A stretch of DNA of 5,747 nucleotides. Origin: Moraxellaceae bacterium. GTDB lineage: Bacteria > Pseudomonadota > Gammaproteobacteria > Pseudomonadales > Moraxellaceae. The number at the start of each line of letters is the position of its first letter. Position 1 is the first letter of the stretch. The position numbers were made by a program, and so were the translations under genes. This document shows positions 1-5,197 of the stretch, piece after piece. The stretch spans positions 1 through 5,747 of the forward strand of contig JAUXNL010000543.1 of assembly GCA_030684415.1 (NCBI GenBank). Direction: 5' to 3'. Under the pieces are notes generated by a model. The model saw nothing but the letters and a program-made list of their open reading frames with translations. It ran no database searches and was not told the origin of the DNA.

Positions 1-16
1 CCGACTGACTCGCTCA

Positions 17-50
17 GTTCGTGAGCCTGCCGGAGGGCTGGCTCACGAAC
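17..50. repeat. Strong hairpin at the left edge
   Basis: The arms GTTCGTGAGCC (17-27) and GGCTCACGAAC (40-50) are perfect reverse complements. Inside them, after a T/T mismatch, GCC (29-31) pairs with GGC (36-38) around a GGAG loop, so 14 base pairs form in 34 nt. Neither side has a T-run, so it is not a canonical Rho-independent terminator in either direction. It lies downstream of the minus-strand lipoprotein gene, whose stop is at 104, and just after a TGA at 6-8 that could end a plus-strand gene lying outside the window. A transcript-end hairpin between convergent genes or a REP-like element are both possible. Confidence 0.6.
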
Positions 51-103
51 ATCAAGGACGTCGGCTGAGCTCTCCTGAGCGTGGTGCCGGCGGCCAGGTG
101 CGA

Positions 104-1258
104 TCAGCGATTGCTCTTCGCACTCAGGAACGCCATATCGAGGAAGCCGTCGATGTATTTGCGCGAGACTTTCTCGAACTGGGCCGCATCCACTTCTACG
201 TTGTAGCGGGTGACATCGGTGCTGGAAACGCCACCGACACCGCCCAGTGCGGAGATCATCGACAAGCCTTTGGTCAGCACAGCGGCAGCCTTGTCACCGG
301 TGGTAGTGGCATTGACCACGGCCTTGTAGAACTTCTCATCCGTCGTCACCGGCAGCTTGGTCTTGAAGGCCGGTGTGCGGCCAGCTTTCAGCATGCATTC
401 ACGTTTGCCGAAGCGGGTCCAGCAGTCGAGTTCGCTCTTGGGCTTGATCGACAAGTCGCCGGAAATGCTCAGCTTTACTTCGCCACTCACAGAGGCGGAG
501 TCCTTGTTGCCGAGCTGGAAGGCTTTGGCATTGCCGCTGGACTGGAGCTGCGCGAAGTCCACCAGCACATTGATGTTCACCGAGTCGGCGCCGAGCTCAT
601 CCATCAGGCGGCCTTCATAAATCGCCGAAGACTCGCCAGAGGCCTGCTTGAATGCTTGGCTCAGGCCGCCCCCCACGCCGATATAGCGTGGATCGAACAC
701 GGTCTGGCCAGTGGGTGCAAAGACCAGGTATTTGCTTTGGCCAGCCTTGAACTCGAAGGGGCTTTTCTTGCCGGCCTTGTGCACGCCCTGGAAATTGGCG
801 TTCGCGTTCAGGTCTTTGCTGCTGACAACCTCGAAGCCGGCTTTGCGCAGACGGTCTTCCGCGCCCGTGCAGATGCTGTTGGCCATGGTTTGCATCTGGC
901 TTTCGGTGAGGCCGGTCAGCGTGTAGAGCTGGATGACCTTGGCTTCGGCACGGTTGACGCCTACTTCACCGAAGAGTCCGGCGCCCGTGGAGGCCGAGGC
1001 GCTGCTGACCTGCGCAAACATCACGTTGCAAGAAGTGACGGCGAGCTTGCCGGTCTTCTTCATGTACTTGGGCGCTTCTTTGTTCGGCGCAATGAAGGTC
1101 GCGGCCTGGGCTTCGGCGGAGGAGGCGGCGTTGAACGTGGGCGGTGGCGGCGGCGTGGTGGCGCAGCCGGCGGCAAGAGTGATGGCGGCAAGTGTGGTCA
1201 GGCGCAGCGAATGACGGGAGGCGTGACGAAAGCGGTGGTGCAGGGTGGGGGCAGGCAT
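104..1258 (-). CDS. Secreted lipoprotein of unrecognised family, 384 aa
   Basis: The product starts with a basic segment, a hydrophobic stretch (residues 19-30) and a lipobox L28-A-A-G-C32. C32 should be lipidated by Lgt and exposed after LspA cleavage. The next residue is Ala rather than Asp, which favours transfer to the outer membrane. A Thr/Pro spacer (T34-P40) follows. The mature part has C77 and C130, and a close pair C279/C288 that could form a disulfide. Segment 107-148 (a TLTGL stretch, MQTMANSIC, then a DRLRKAGFEVV stretch) and KYLVFAPTG at 176-184 look like conserved blocks, but I cannot name the family. The start is supported by AAGGAG (1266-1271 on the complement), 7 nt before the ATG. 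A terminator at 1411-1449 separates it from the cold shock gene, so it should be transcribed alone. I see no convincing promoter in 1272-1410. Role unknown; a structural or stress envelope protein is only a guess. Confidence 0.87.
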   Translation of the reverse strand: MPAPTLHHRFRHASRHSLRLTTLAAITLAAGCATTPPPPPTFNAASSAEAQAATFIAPNKEAPKYMKKTGKLAVTSCNVMFAQVSSASASTGAGLFGEVGVNRAEAKVIQLYTLTGLTESQMQTMANSICTGAEDRLRKAGFEVVSSKDLNANANFQGVHKAGKKSPFEFKAGQSKYLVFAPTGQTVFDPRYIGVGGGLSQAFKQASGESSAIYEGRLMDELGADSVNINVLVDFAQLQSSGNAKAFQLGNKDSASVSGEVKLSISGDLSIKPKSELDCWTRFGKRECMLKAGRTPAFKTKLPVTTDEKFYKAVVNATTTGDKAAAVLTKGLSMISALGGVGGVSSTDVTRYNVEVDAAQFEKVSRKYIDGFLDMAFLSAKSNR

Positions 1259-1265
1259 GGGATCT

Positions 1266-1271
1266 CTCCTT
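1266..1271 (-). promoter_or_regulatory. Shine-Dalgarno site of the lipoprotein gene
   Basis: AAGGAG on the minus strand lies 7 nt before the ATG at 1258. This fixes the start ahead of the complete signal peptide. Confidence 0.75.
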
Positions 1272-1410
1272 GTAAAGGTAAACAGTCGGCGCCAGGCCGT
1301 CAGCCGGTCACCTTAGGATGAAGTGCCATGTTCGCCCACCCCTCGAACAAGGGGGCGGCAGACCACCGTGCCGATCTACGGACAAATGGCGCACCCACTC
1401 CCGCCTTGCG

Positions 1411-1449
1411 CCCATAAAAAAACCCGGCATTGCCGGGTTTTTTTATGGG
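1411..1449. terminator. Bidirectional Rho-independent terminator
   Basis: Positions 1411-1429 and 1431-1449 are perfect reverse complements. The GC core CCCGGCA pairs with TGCCGGG and is flanked by A7 on one side and T7 on the other, so a U-tract follows the hairpin whichever strand is read. In the minus direction it lies 14 nt after the cold shock stop codon, so its main job is to end that short transcript before the lipoprotein gene. No plus-strand gene upstream needs it. Confidence 0.93.
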
Positions 1450-1463
1450 GCTTGAAGCCGCAA

Positions 1464-1667
1464 TTACAGGGGCTTGATGTTCGCCGCCTGCTTGCCCTTC
1501 TGACCCATGGTCACGTCGAAGGAGACCTTCTGGCCTTCGGCCAGTGAGCGGAAACCATCAGCGCGGATTTCGGAGAAGTGCGCGAACAGATCGTCGCCAC
1601 CGTCGTCCTGAGTGATGAAGCCGTAGCCCTTAGCGTCGTTGAACCACTTAACGGTACCCGTTGCCAT
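1464..1667 (-). CDS. cspA: CspA-family cold shock protein
   Basis: This 67-residue protein is one complete cold shock domain, an OB-fold that binds single-stranded RNA and DNA in the cytoplasm. It acts as an RNA chaperone or transcription antiterminator. RNP1 is K13-G-Y-G-F-I18, RNP2 is L27-F-A-H-F31, and W8 in the VKWFN opening is the usual stacking residue. Length and the acidic-then-KG-rich pattern are normal for the family. A short AGG (1678-1680 on the complement) lies about 10 nt before the ATG and is a weak ribosome site. The gene stands alone, with its own promoter (about 1807-1836), a leader of about 130 nt and a strong terminator. The symbol is family-level: bacteria of this type carry several paralogues, and sequence alone does not show whether this one is cold-induced or constitutive. 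Confidence 0.95.
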   Translation of the reverse strand: MATGTVKWFNDAKGYGFITQDDGGDDLFAHFSEIRADGFRSLAEGQKVSFDVTMGQKGKQAANIKPL

Positions 1668-1799
1668 TTTTCATTTACCTGTAAAACGGAGTGATGGGAG
1701 TTATCCCGGGAGTGCATGGAACCTGAACAGGGAAATAACGGACCGGAGTACTGGCAAACGCTAGAACTTGGCAGGCGTGAATTCAGCCTGTGGGCATGC
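1668..1799 (-). promoter_or_regulatory. Long 5' leader of the cold shock gene
   Basis: If transcription starts just after the proposed -10 box, the mRNA has about 130 untranslated nt. E. coli cspA-type genes have leaders of similar length that refold with temperature and stabilise the message in the cold. Just before the start codon TTTAC and GTAAA can pair, leaving the AGG of the ribosome site in or beside the loop. A GGGA-TAAC-TCCC mini-hairpin lies further upstream. I did not find a sequence I could call a canonical cold box. Confidence 0.4.
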
Positions 1800-1806
1800 G
1801 GGGCTG

Positions 1807-1836
1807 ATAATTCTCCATCCCTTCGCGGGCTGTCAA
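1807..1836 (-). promoter_or_regulatory. Sigma-70-type promoter for the cold shock gene
   Basis: On the minus strand a consensus TTGACA (1831-1836) is followed after 18 bp by AATTAT (1807-1812), which matches four of the six TATAAT positions. A start would fall near 1800. It is the best -35 box in the window and lies between the kinase stop (1917) and the cold shock gene. Confidence 0.6.
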
Positions 1837-1916
1837 GACCCCCGGCGCTGGCGCTTGCACGGCGTCGGCACGGGGGAGGTGCAGCACTCGGCTCGGCAGT
1901 CAGTGCAGCGCTTGGC

Positions 1917-4139
1917 TCAGCCGATGGCCAGCGCCGTGCCAAGCGGGATGTGGAGACTGACCGTGCAGCCGTTGCCATCCGCCTGCCACTCCACCTGGCC
2001 CTCCAGCTCCGCCAGTCGTGCGCGCATGATGGCCATGCCACGGCCGCTGTCCTGCCACGCGGCGGGGTTGGCGCCGGCCCCATTGTCATGCACCCGCAGA
2101 TGGAGGCGGTCGCCCTCACGCCCGACGTGCACGCCAAGCCGGCTGGCGCCGCTGTGGCGCAGTGCGTTGCTGACGGCTTCGCGCAAGACGCGGGTGAGGT
2201 TGGCATGCTGGCGTGAGCTCAGGATCAGGCCCAGCTCACGGTCGAGCCGGTTGTCCCAGTCGAGCTCGGTCTGGTGCGCGTCACAGCGTTCGCGGATTTC
2301 ATCACGCCATTTGGTGACGGCTTCGCCAAGCACGATGTCGCGGAAGTTCAGCATGTGCAGCAGGCTGCGGGTGTCGCGAATGGCTTCGCGTACCAGCGGT
2401 TGCAGCTCCTCCGGGCTCTTGTGCAACAGCGTCAGCAGCTTGGCGCCAAGGTCATCGTGGATGTCGCGGGCAATACGCTCGCGCTCCACTTGGGCACCGG
2501 CATCGCGGGCACGGAACAGGTCGAGCGAGAGCGCAAACAGATGCTGCAAAGACTCCAGCGTCAGCAAGTCTTGCCGGGTGAACAGGCGCTCGCCATCGGC
2601 CGCATGACGCAGGCAAAGCCGTTGGCCGGGCCTGCGCATGTCGGGCACCAGCAGTGCCAGCCCGTTTTCCGTGACGCAGGCGTCGCTGCCCGTGGCGCTG
2701 CTGTTGGCGTCCGCGTTGTCGGAGATGCTATTGCCAGCGTCGCTGGAGTTTGAGGGGCTGGTGTCGGGAGCGATTTGCAGCGGGCGGTACACGGCCTGGA
2801 GGATGGCGGGCCAGCGCTCGCGCAGACGGGCTTCGGTCGCCTCGCCGGTGTTGGTCTGGATCAGCAGGGGCAGCACATCCGGCAACCACTGTTGCAGTGT
2901 GCGGTTACGGCCACCGCCGAGCAGTTCCCACAGGCGCTGGCGCACGGGGAAATACAGCCAGCCGACAATCGCCACCGACAGTGACAGCGCCATGCCCTGC
3001 GGCACGGTGAGCAAGCTCAGCAGCAGCACATCCACCAGCACCACCGCGAGCCCGCCGAGAAACCAGGCCCATACCGCGTACCACCAGGACTCCAACTGGA
3101 ACAGGCGGTAGCGCACCACGCCCAGTGCCAACCCCCAGTACATGATGAGGAAGGCCCCGAACATCACGCCCTGCGGCGCGGGCATCGGCAAATTCAGCGC
3201 CGCCGGAATGATGATGACGCCGGCAAACAGTCCGGTGGCGAGGTAGATCGACAGCAGGAACCAGCGCAACGCCGCACGATCCGCCGGCGCCCGGCGTGTT
3301 TGCCACCATTGCATCGCGGCAAACACGAAGCTCAGCGCAAACACGATGAGCACGCCGAAGTGGAAGGTTTCCGGTCCGCCCTGCTGGGTCATGTCGAGCA
3401 GCCATACCGCAAAGGCGGCGCTGTAGCAGAGCAGCGGCATCCACAGGCCGCCGAGCCGGCGCGGATATACCCAGAGCAAGGCAGACAGTGAGGCCGTGAA
3501 AAACAGCGCCCCGAAATGATTGGTGACCGACAGCAGGCGGAACATCCCGCCCTCCAGCGCCAGTTCGCGCGTGCTGTAGATGGCCGCCGCTGGTGCAAAC
3601 ACCAGATAGCCCAGGCCGGTGAGCGCATAGAGGCGTGTGGCGATTGAGCCCGACGGGCCCAGCGCCCAGACCAGAACGCCGGTGAGCACGCCGCCGGCGC
3701 CCACGAACAGCTGGAACCAGAACAGGAAGGGCAGATCGCCCAAGCGGGCCGGGCGCGTGGCCAGCGCGACGGTGCCGGCATTGTTGACCTGCACGACCAG
3801 CGTGCCGGTGTGTAGCGCTTCGGCCAGCGTGTTTTGATCGTGCAGGAAGGCGTTGTAGTCGGCAAAGCTCGGCAGGGTATCGGGCTCTTCGATCAGCAGC
3901 TCGGCGCGAGCCACCAGTGCCATGTCAGGGCCGAAGGCCGTGAGCACGTCGCCGGTCTTTACTCGGCTGCTGTTAGGGCCACCGTTTTCGACGGCGCGCA
4001 CGACAATACCGCCGTTGCTGTCGAGGCCCAGGGTCAGGCCGAGGCGCGGTGTTGCCAGTGCTTGCCAGATCACCAGCAGGCTGGTGACCAGTGTCAGCAC
4101 AACGCCGAGGCCGATCAGGGTGCGGGGAGAAAGTCGCAT
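1917..4139 (-). CDS. Membrane sensor histidine kinase with PDZ-like sensor and HisKA_3 core
   Basis: A 740-residue inner-membrane kinase that should autophosphorylate on a histidine and pass phosphate to a NarL-type regulator. Order: TM1 (about 8-28); an external region (30-135) whose part 40-75 looks PDZ-like (GGIVVRAV, then KTGDVLTAFG); about nine more spans (about 137-160, 167-188, 203-225, 230-249, 259-279, 290-314, 322-343, 353-378, 382-398), ten in total, which puts the C-terminus inside. A cytoplasmic linker (400-545) carries an Asn/Ser/Asp-rich insert (459-487). The HisKA_3 motif ERERIARDIHDDLG has H561 as phosphoacceptor. The HATPase part has the N-box REAVSNALRHSG (N658), the G1 box HDNGAG (D685) and the G2 box SGRGM (699-702). 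All catalytic residues are present. AAGGA lies 6 nt before the ATG. The regulator gene is divergent, 243 bp away. The layout recalls Bacillus ComP, but I would not transfer that role. Ligand unknown. Confidence 0.94.
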   Translation of the reverse strand: MRLSPRTLIGLGVVLTLVTSLLVIWQALATPRLGLTLGLDSNGGIVVRAVENGGPNSSRVKTGDVLTAFGPDMALVARAELLIEEPDTLPSFADYNAFLHDQNTLAEALHTGTLVVQVNNAGTVALATRPARLGDLPFLFWFQLFVGAGGVLTGVLVWALGPSGSIATRLYALTGLGYLVFAPAAAIYSTRELALEGGMFRLLSVTNHFGALFFTASLSALLWVYPRRLGGLWMPLLCYSAAFAVWLLDMTQQGGPETFHFGVLIVFALSFVFAAMQWWQTRRAPADRAALRWFLLSIYLATGLFAGVIIIPAALNLPMPAPQGVMFGAFLIMYWGLALGVVRYRLFQLESWWYAVWAWFLGGLAVVLVDVLLLSLLTVPQGMALSLSVAIVGWLYFPVRQRLWELLGGGRNRTLQQWLPDVLPLLIQTNTGEATEARLRERWPAILQAVYRPLQIAPDTSPSNSSDAGNSISDNADANSSATGSDACVTENGLALLVPDMRRPGQRLCLRHAADGERLFTRQDLLTLESLQHLFALSLDLFRARDAGAQVERERIARDIHDDLGAKLLTLLHKSPEELQPLVREAIRDTRSLLHMLNFRDIVLGEAVTKWRDEIRERCDAHQTELDWDNRLDRELGLILSSRQHANLTRVLREAVSNALRHSGASRLGVHVGREGDRLHLRVHDNGAGANPAAWQDSGRGMAIMRARLAELEGQVEWQADGNGCTVSLHIPLGTALAIG
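2679..2765 (-). other. Asn/Ser/Asp-rich insert in the kinase linker
   Basis: Kinase residues 459-487 are almost entirely Asn, Ser, Asp, Ala, Gly and Thr, with no predicted helix or hydrophobic core. The segment separates WPAILQAVYRPL (443-454) from the block running GLALLVPD (493-500) to RLFTRQDLLTLESL (518-531), which together resemble a degenerate GAF-like module before the HisKA_3 domain. It is best read as a flexible loop or low-complexity expansion. The reading frame is intact. Confidence 0.55.
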
Positions 4140-4144
4140 GGGAA

Positions 4145-4150
4145 GTCCTT
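4145..4150 (-). promoter_or_regulatory. Shine-Dalgarno site of the histidine kinase
   Basis: AAGGAC on the minus strand ends 5 nt before the ATG at 4139. It supports that start, which also places the first membrane span at residues 8-28 behind a basic N-terminus. Confidence 0.6.
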
Positions 4151-4161
4151 GTCGGATGCTG

Positions 4162-4184
4162 TGCCGGAGCGCGGGATTCCGGCA
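4162..4184. repeat. Inverted repeat in the kinase leader
   Basis: TGCCGGA (4162-4168) and TCCGGCA (4178-4184) are perfect reverse complements around a 9-nt loop. The hairpin would lie 12 nt upstream of the kinase ribosome site in its mRNA, so it may affect translation. It could equally be chance in GC-rich DNA. Confidence 0.35.
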
Positions 4185-4207
4185 GTCGGATGGGGGGTTG
4201 GCTGCGG

Positions 4208-4249
4208 AGCATAACGGCCCCTTCTATTGCCGTCATCGACTGCCGTCAT
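4208..4249 (-). promoter_or_regulatory. Candidate promoter region and direct repeat before the kinase
   Basis: TGCCGTCAT occurs twice in direct orientation (4228-4236 and 4241-4249), 13 bp start to start. Read on the minus strand, each copy supplies an ATGACG that could serve as a -35 box. One is followed after 17 bp by TAGAAG (4221-4226), the other after 17 bp by TATGCT (4208-4213). Each hexamer matches only four of six consensus bases, so either promoter would be weak or activator-dependent. The repeat itself may be a regulator site. Confidence 0.3.
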
Positions 4250-4312
4250 GTTGCCGCCGCGGCCCGGTTTCCCGCATGCTTCGCGCGCAGCAGCCCGCTT
4301 CAGCATCTCGAC

Positions 4313-4318
4313 TTGACT
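4313..4318 (+). promoter_or_regulatory. Possible -35 box for the response regulator
   Basis: TTGACT matches five of six consensus bases and lies 70 bp before the regulator start. No good -10 hexamer follows at 16-18 bp; that stretch is inside the palindrome at 4332-4350. A promoter needing an activator, or a chance match, are both possible. Confidence 0.2.
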
Positions 4319-4331
4319 GTCGATTCAGGAT

Positions 4332-4350
4332 GTCGACGTAGCACGTCGAC
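4332..4350. promoter_or_regulatory. 19-bp palindrome, candidate operator for the regulator gene
   Basis: GTCGACGTAGCACGTCGAC has two perfect 8-bp arms around a 3-bp centre, and each arm itself contains the palindrome GTCGAC. It ends 32 bp before the regulator start and falls where a -10 region would lie relative to the TTGACT at 4313. Dimeric LuxR-HTH regulators bind inverted repeats of about this size, so autoregulation is a natural reading. The binding protein is inference. Confidence 0.5.
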
Positions 4351-4382
4351 GGTGGCGGCCTGCGCCCAGTCATGAACAGTGG

Positions 4383-5036
4383 ATGCCGAATGCCATGAAG
4401 CAGGTGTTGATTCTCGAAGATGTGGTGGATGCCGCGCAGTGGATGGCGGCACGCGTGCAGACGGTATTCGGCGAAGCCGTCGTCATCACGTTGACGCACA
4501 CATTGGCGGGTGCACGCCGGCTTGCGCAGCAGTCGGCGTTTGATCTGTATCTGGTGGATCTGGGGCTGCCGGATGGCAGTGGCATCGACTTCATTCGCGA
4601 TATCGACCCCGGCCGCAGTGGCGCTCATGTGGTAGTGACCACGATTTACGATGACGACGACCATGTTTTCCGTGCGCTGCGCGCAGGCGCACGCGGGTAT
4701 TTGCTCAAGGATCAGTCGGCCGCCGCGCTTGAGCGAGCGCTGGCCGGGTTGGAGGAGGGGGTGCCGCCGCTTTCGCCGGGCATCGCGCGGCGCATGATGG
4801 ATTATTTTGCGGCCTCCGTGCCGGCGCCGGCAGAGTCGGTCGATCTCACCGCGCGCGAGCGCGAGGTGCTGGTGCTGATTGCTGGCGGCCGCAACGTCAG
4901 TGATGCCGCCGCCCAGATGAAAATTTCCGTGCATACCGCTCGTGGGTATGTGAAAGACATCTACCGCAAGCTCGGTATTTCCTCGCGCGCCCAGGCCAGT
5001 CTCAAAGCGGCGCAACTCGGTCTCATCCATCCTTAA
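4383..5036 (+). CDS. NarL/FixJ-family response regulator
   Basis: A two-domain DNA-binding regulator, 217 residues from the first ATG. The receiver domain (about 6-122) has the acidic pair E12-D13, phosphoacceptor D59 in LVDLGLPDGSG, the switch region VVTT (84-87) and K109 in YLLKD. The LuxR-type HTH (about 153-215) starts LTAREREVL, with recognition region VHTARGYVKDIYRKLGISSR. Length and spacing are normal and no key residue is missing. It is divergent from the HisKA_3 kinase at 4139, a typical partner class. Neither start has a good ribosome site. The second ATG (4395, giving 213 aa) puts the acidic pair at the usual distance from the N-terminus and may be the real one. A terminator begins 4 nt after the stop, so the gene is monocistronic. 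Target genes cannot be inferred. Confidence 0.94.
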   Translation: MPNAMKQVLILEDVVDAAQWMAARVQTVFGEAVVITLTHTLAGARRLAQQSAFDLYLVDLGLPDGSGIDFIRDIDPGRSGAHVVVTTIYDDDDHVFRALRAGARGYLLKDQSAAALERALAGLEEGVPPLSPGIARRMMDYFAASVPAPAESVDLTAREREVLVLIAGGRNVSDAAAQMKISVHTARGYVKDIYRKLGISSRAQASLKAAQLGLIHP

Positions 5037-5039
5037 GCC

Positions 5040-5072
5040 GCTTGCTGCAAAAGCTTTTCAGCAAGCTGTTTT
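5040..5072 (+). terminator. Rho-independent terminator of the regulator gene, repeat copy A
   Basis: GCTTGCTG (5040-5047) pairs with CAGCAAGC (5059-5066). After a bulged C the stem continues through AAA/TTT to an AGCT loop, and TGTTTT follows. It begins 4 nt after the regulator stop codon. Its two arms recur in the hairpin at 5156-5197, so this terminator is also one copy of a local repeat. Confidence 0.75.
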
Positions 5073-5073
5073 C

Positions 5074-5089
5074 CGGCCAAGGATGGCCG
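5074..5089 (+). repeat. Hairpin with a CAAGGATG apex
   Basis: CGGCCA (5074-5079) and TGGCCG (5084-5089) form a 6-bp stem with loop AGGA. The apex octamer CAAGGATG (5078-5085) fits CANGGANG, the site pattern bound by CsrA/RsmA proteins in RNA hairpin loops. It lies just after the terminator, so it would be in RNA only if readthrough or another promoter supplies transcription. Confidence 0.5.
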
Positions 5090-5098
5090 CGCCGCGAG

Positions 5099-5120
5099 TC
5101 AATCACGTCCAAGTGATTGA
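5099..5120. repeat. 8-bp hairpin TCAATCAC / GTGATTGA
   Basis: TCAATCAC (5099-5106) and GTGATTGA (5113-5120) are perfect reverse complements around the loop GTCCAA. On the opposite strand the loop reads TTGGAC. It is AT-richer than its surroundings and belongs to the hairpin array between the two repeat copies. Confidence 0.6.
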
Positions 5121-5155
5121 TTCAGCGTGGAGCGACTCCGGACAGGTGCCGGCGT

Positions 5156-5197
5156 CGCTTGCTGAAAAAGCCCGGGATGGGCGCTTTTCAGCAAGCG
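5156..5197. repeat. Long REP-like hairpin, repeat copy B
   Basis: CGCTTGCTGAAAA (5156-5168) and TTTTCAGCAAGCG (5185-5197) are perfect 13-bp arms. A short inner stem CCC (5171-5173)/GGG (5179-5181) can also form. No T-run follows on either strand beyond the arms, so a stand-alone terminator role is less clear than for copy A. Confidence 0.7.

Larger units (their letters stand above)
5040..5197. repeat. Hairpin array between two copies of one inverted repeat
   Basis: Copy A (5040-5066) and copy B (5156-5197) share left arms identical at 14 of 15 positions (GCTTGCTG, C or A, then AAAAGC) and identical 14-nt right arms (GCTTTTCAGCAAGC). Copy B has 11 extra central bases. Between them are a hairpin at 5074-5089, a hairpin at 5099-5120 and short GGAG/CTCC and CCGG/CCGG pairings. 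No coding frame is convincing here. The organisation resembles paired REP elements (BIME-like), or a small non-autonomous repeat that has been taken up as a terminator. I cannot assign it to a named family. Confidence 0.6.

Noticed and set aside
98..1321. Long plus-strand open frame of 407 codons opposite the lipoprotein gene
   Set aside because: The minus strand has a complete signal peptide, a lipobox and a good ribosome site. The plus frame reads as low-complexity Ala/Gly/Arg sequence with no recognisable domain, a common artefact opposite GC-rich genes.
1272..1410. Search for a promoter of the lipoprotein gene
   Set aside because: TTGTTC and CTGACG can be found, but no acceptable -10 box lies at 16-18 bp with room for a leader, so none is annotated.
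1837..1916. Search for a terminator after the kinase gene
   Set aside because: The region is GC-rich with short self-complementary runs such as GCGC-TG-GCGC, but no hairpin is followed by a T-run on the minus strand. Readthrough into the cold shock leader cannot be excluded.
1511..2206. Minus-strand open frame of 231 codons across the cold shock gene, its leader and the kinase end
   Set aside because: It is in a different frame from both certain genes and is rich in Arg/Ser/Ala without domain features. It also crosses the promoter and leader of the cold shock gene.
1768..2607. Plus-strand open frame of 279 codons opposite the kinase catalytic region
   Set aside because: Ser/Arg-rich shadow opposite the HATPase domain, where the true frame contains all N, G1 and G2 motifs.
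4233..5030. Minus-strand open frame of 265 codons opposite the response regulator
   Set aside because: The plus strand carries an intact receiver and LuxR-HTH. The minus frame has no motif I recognise and would run across the palindrome region.
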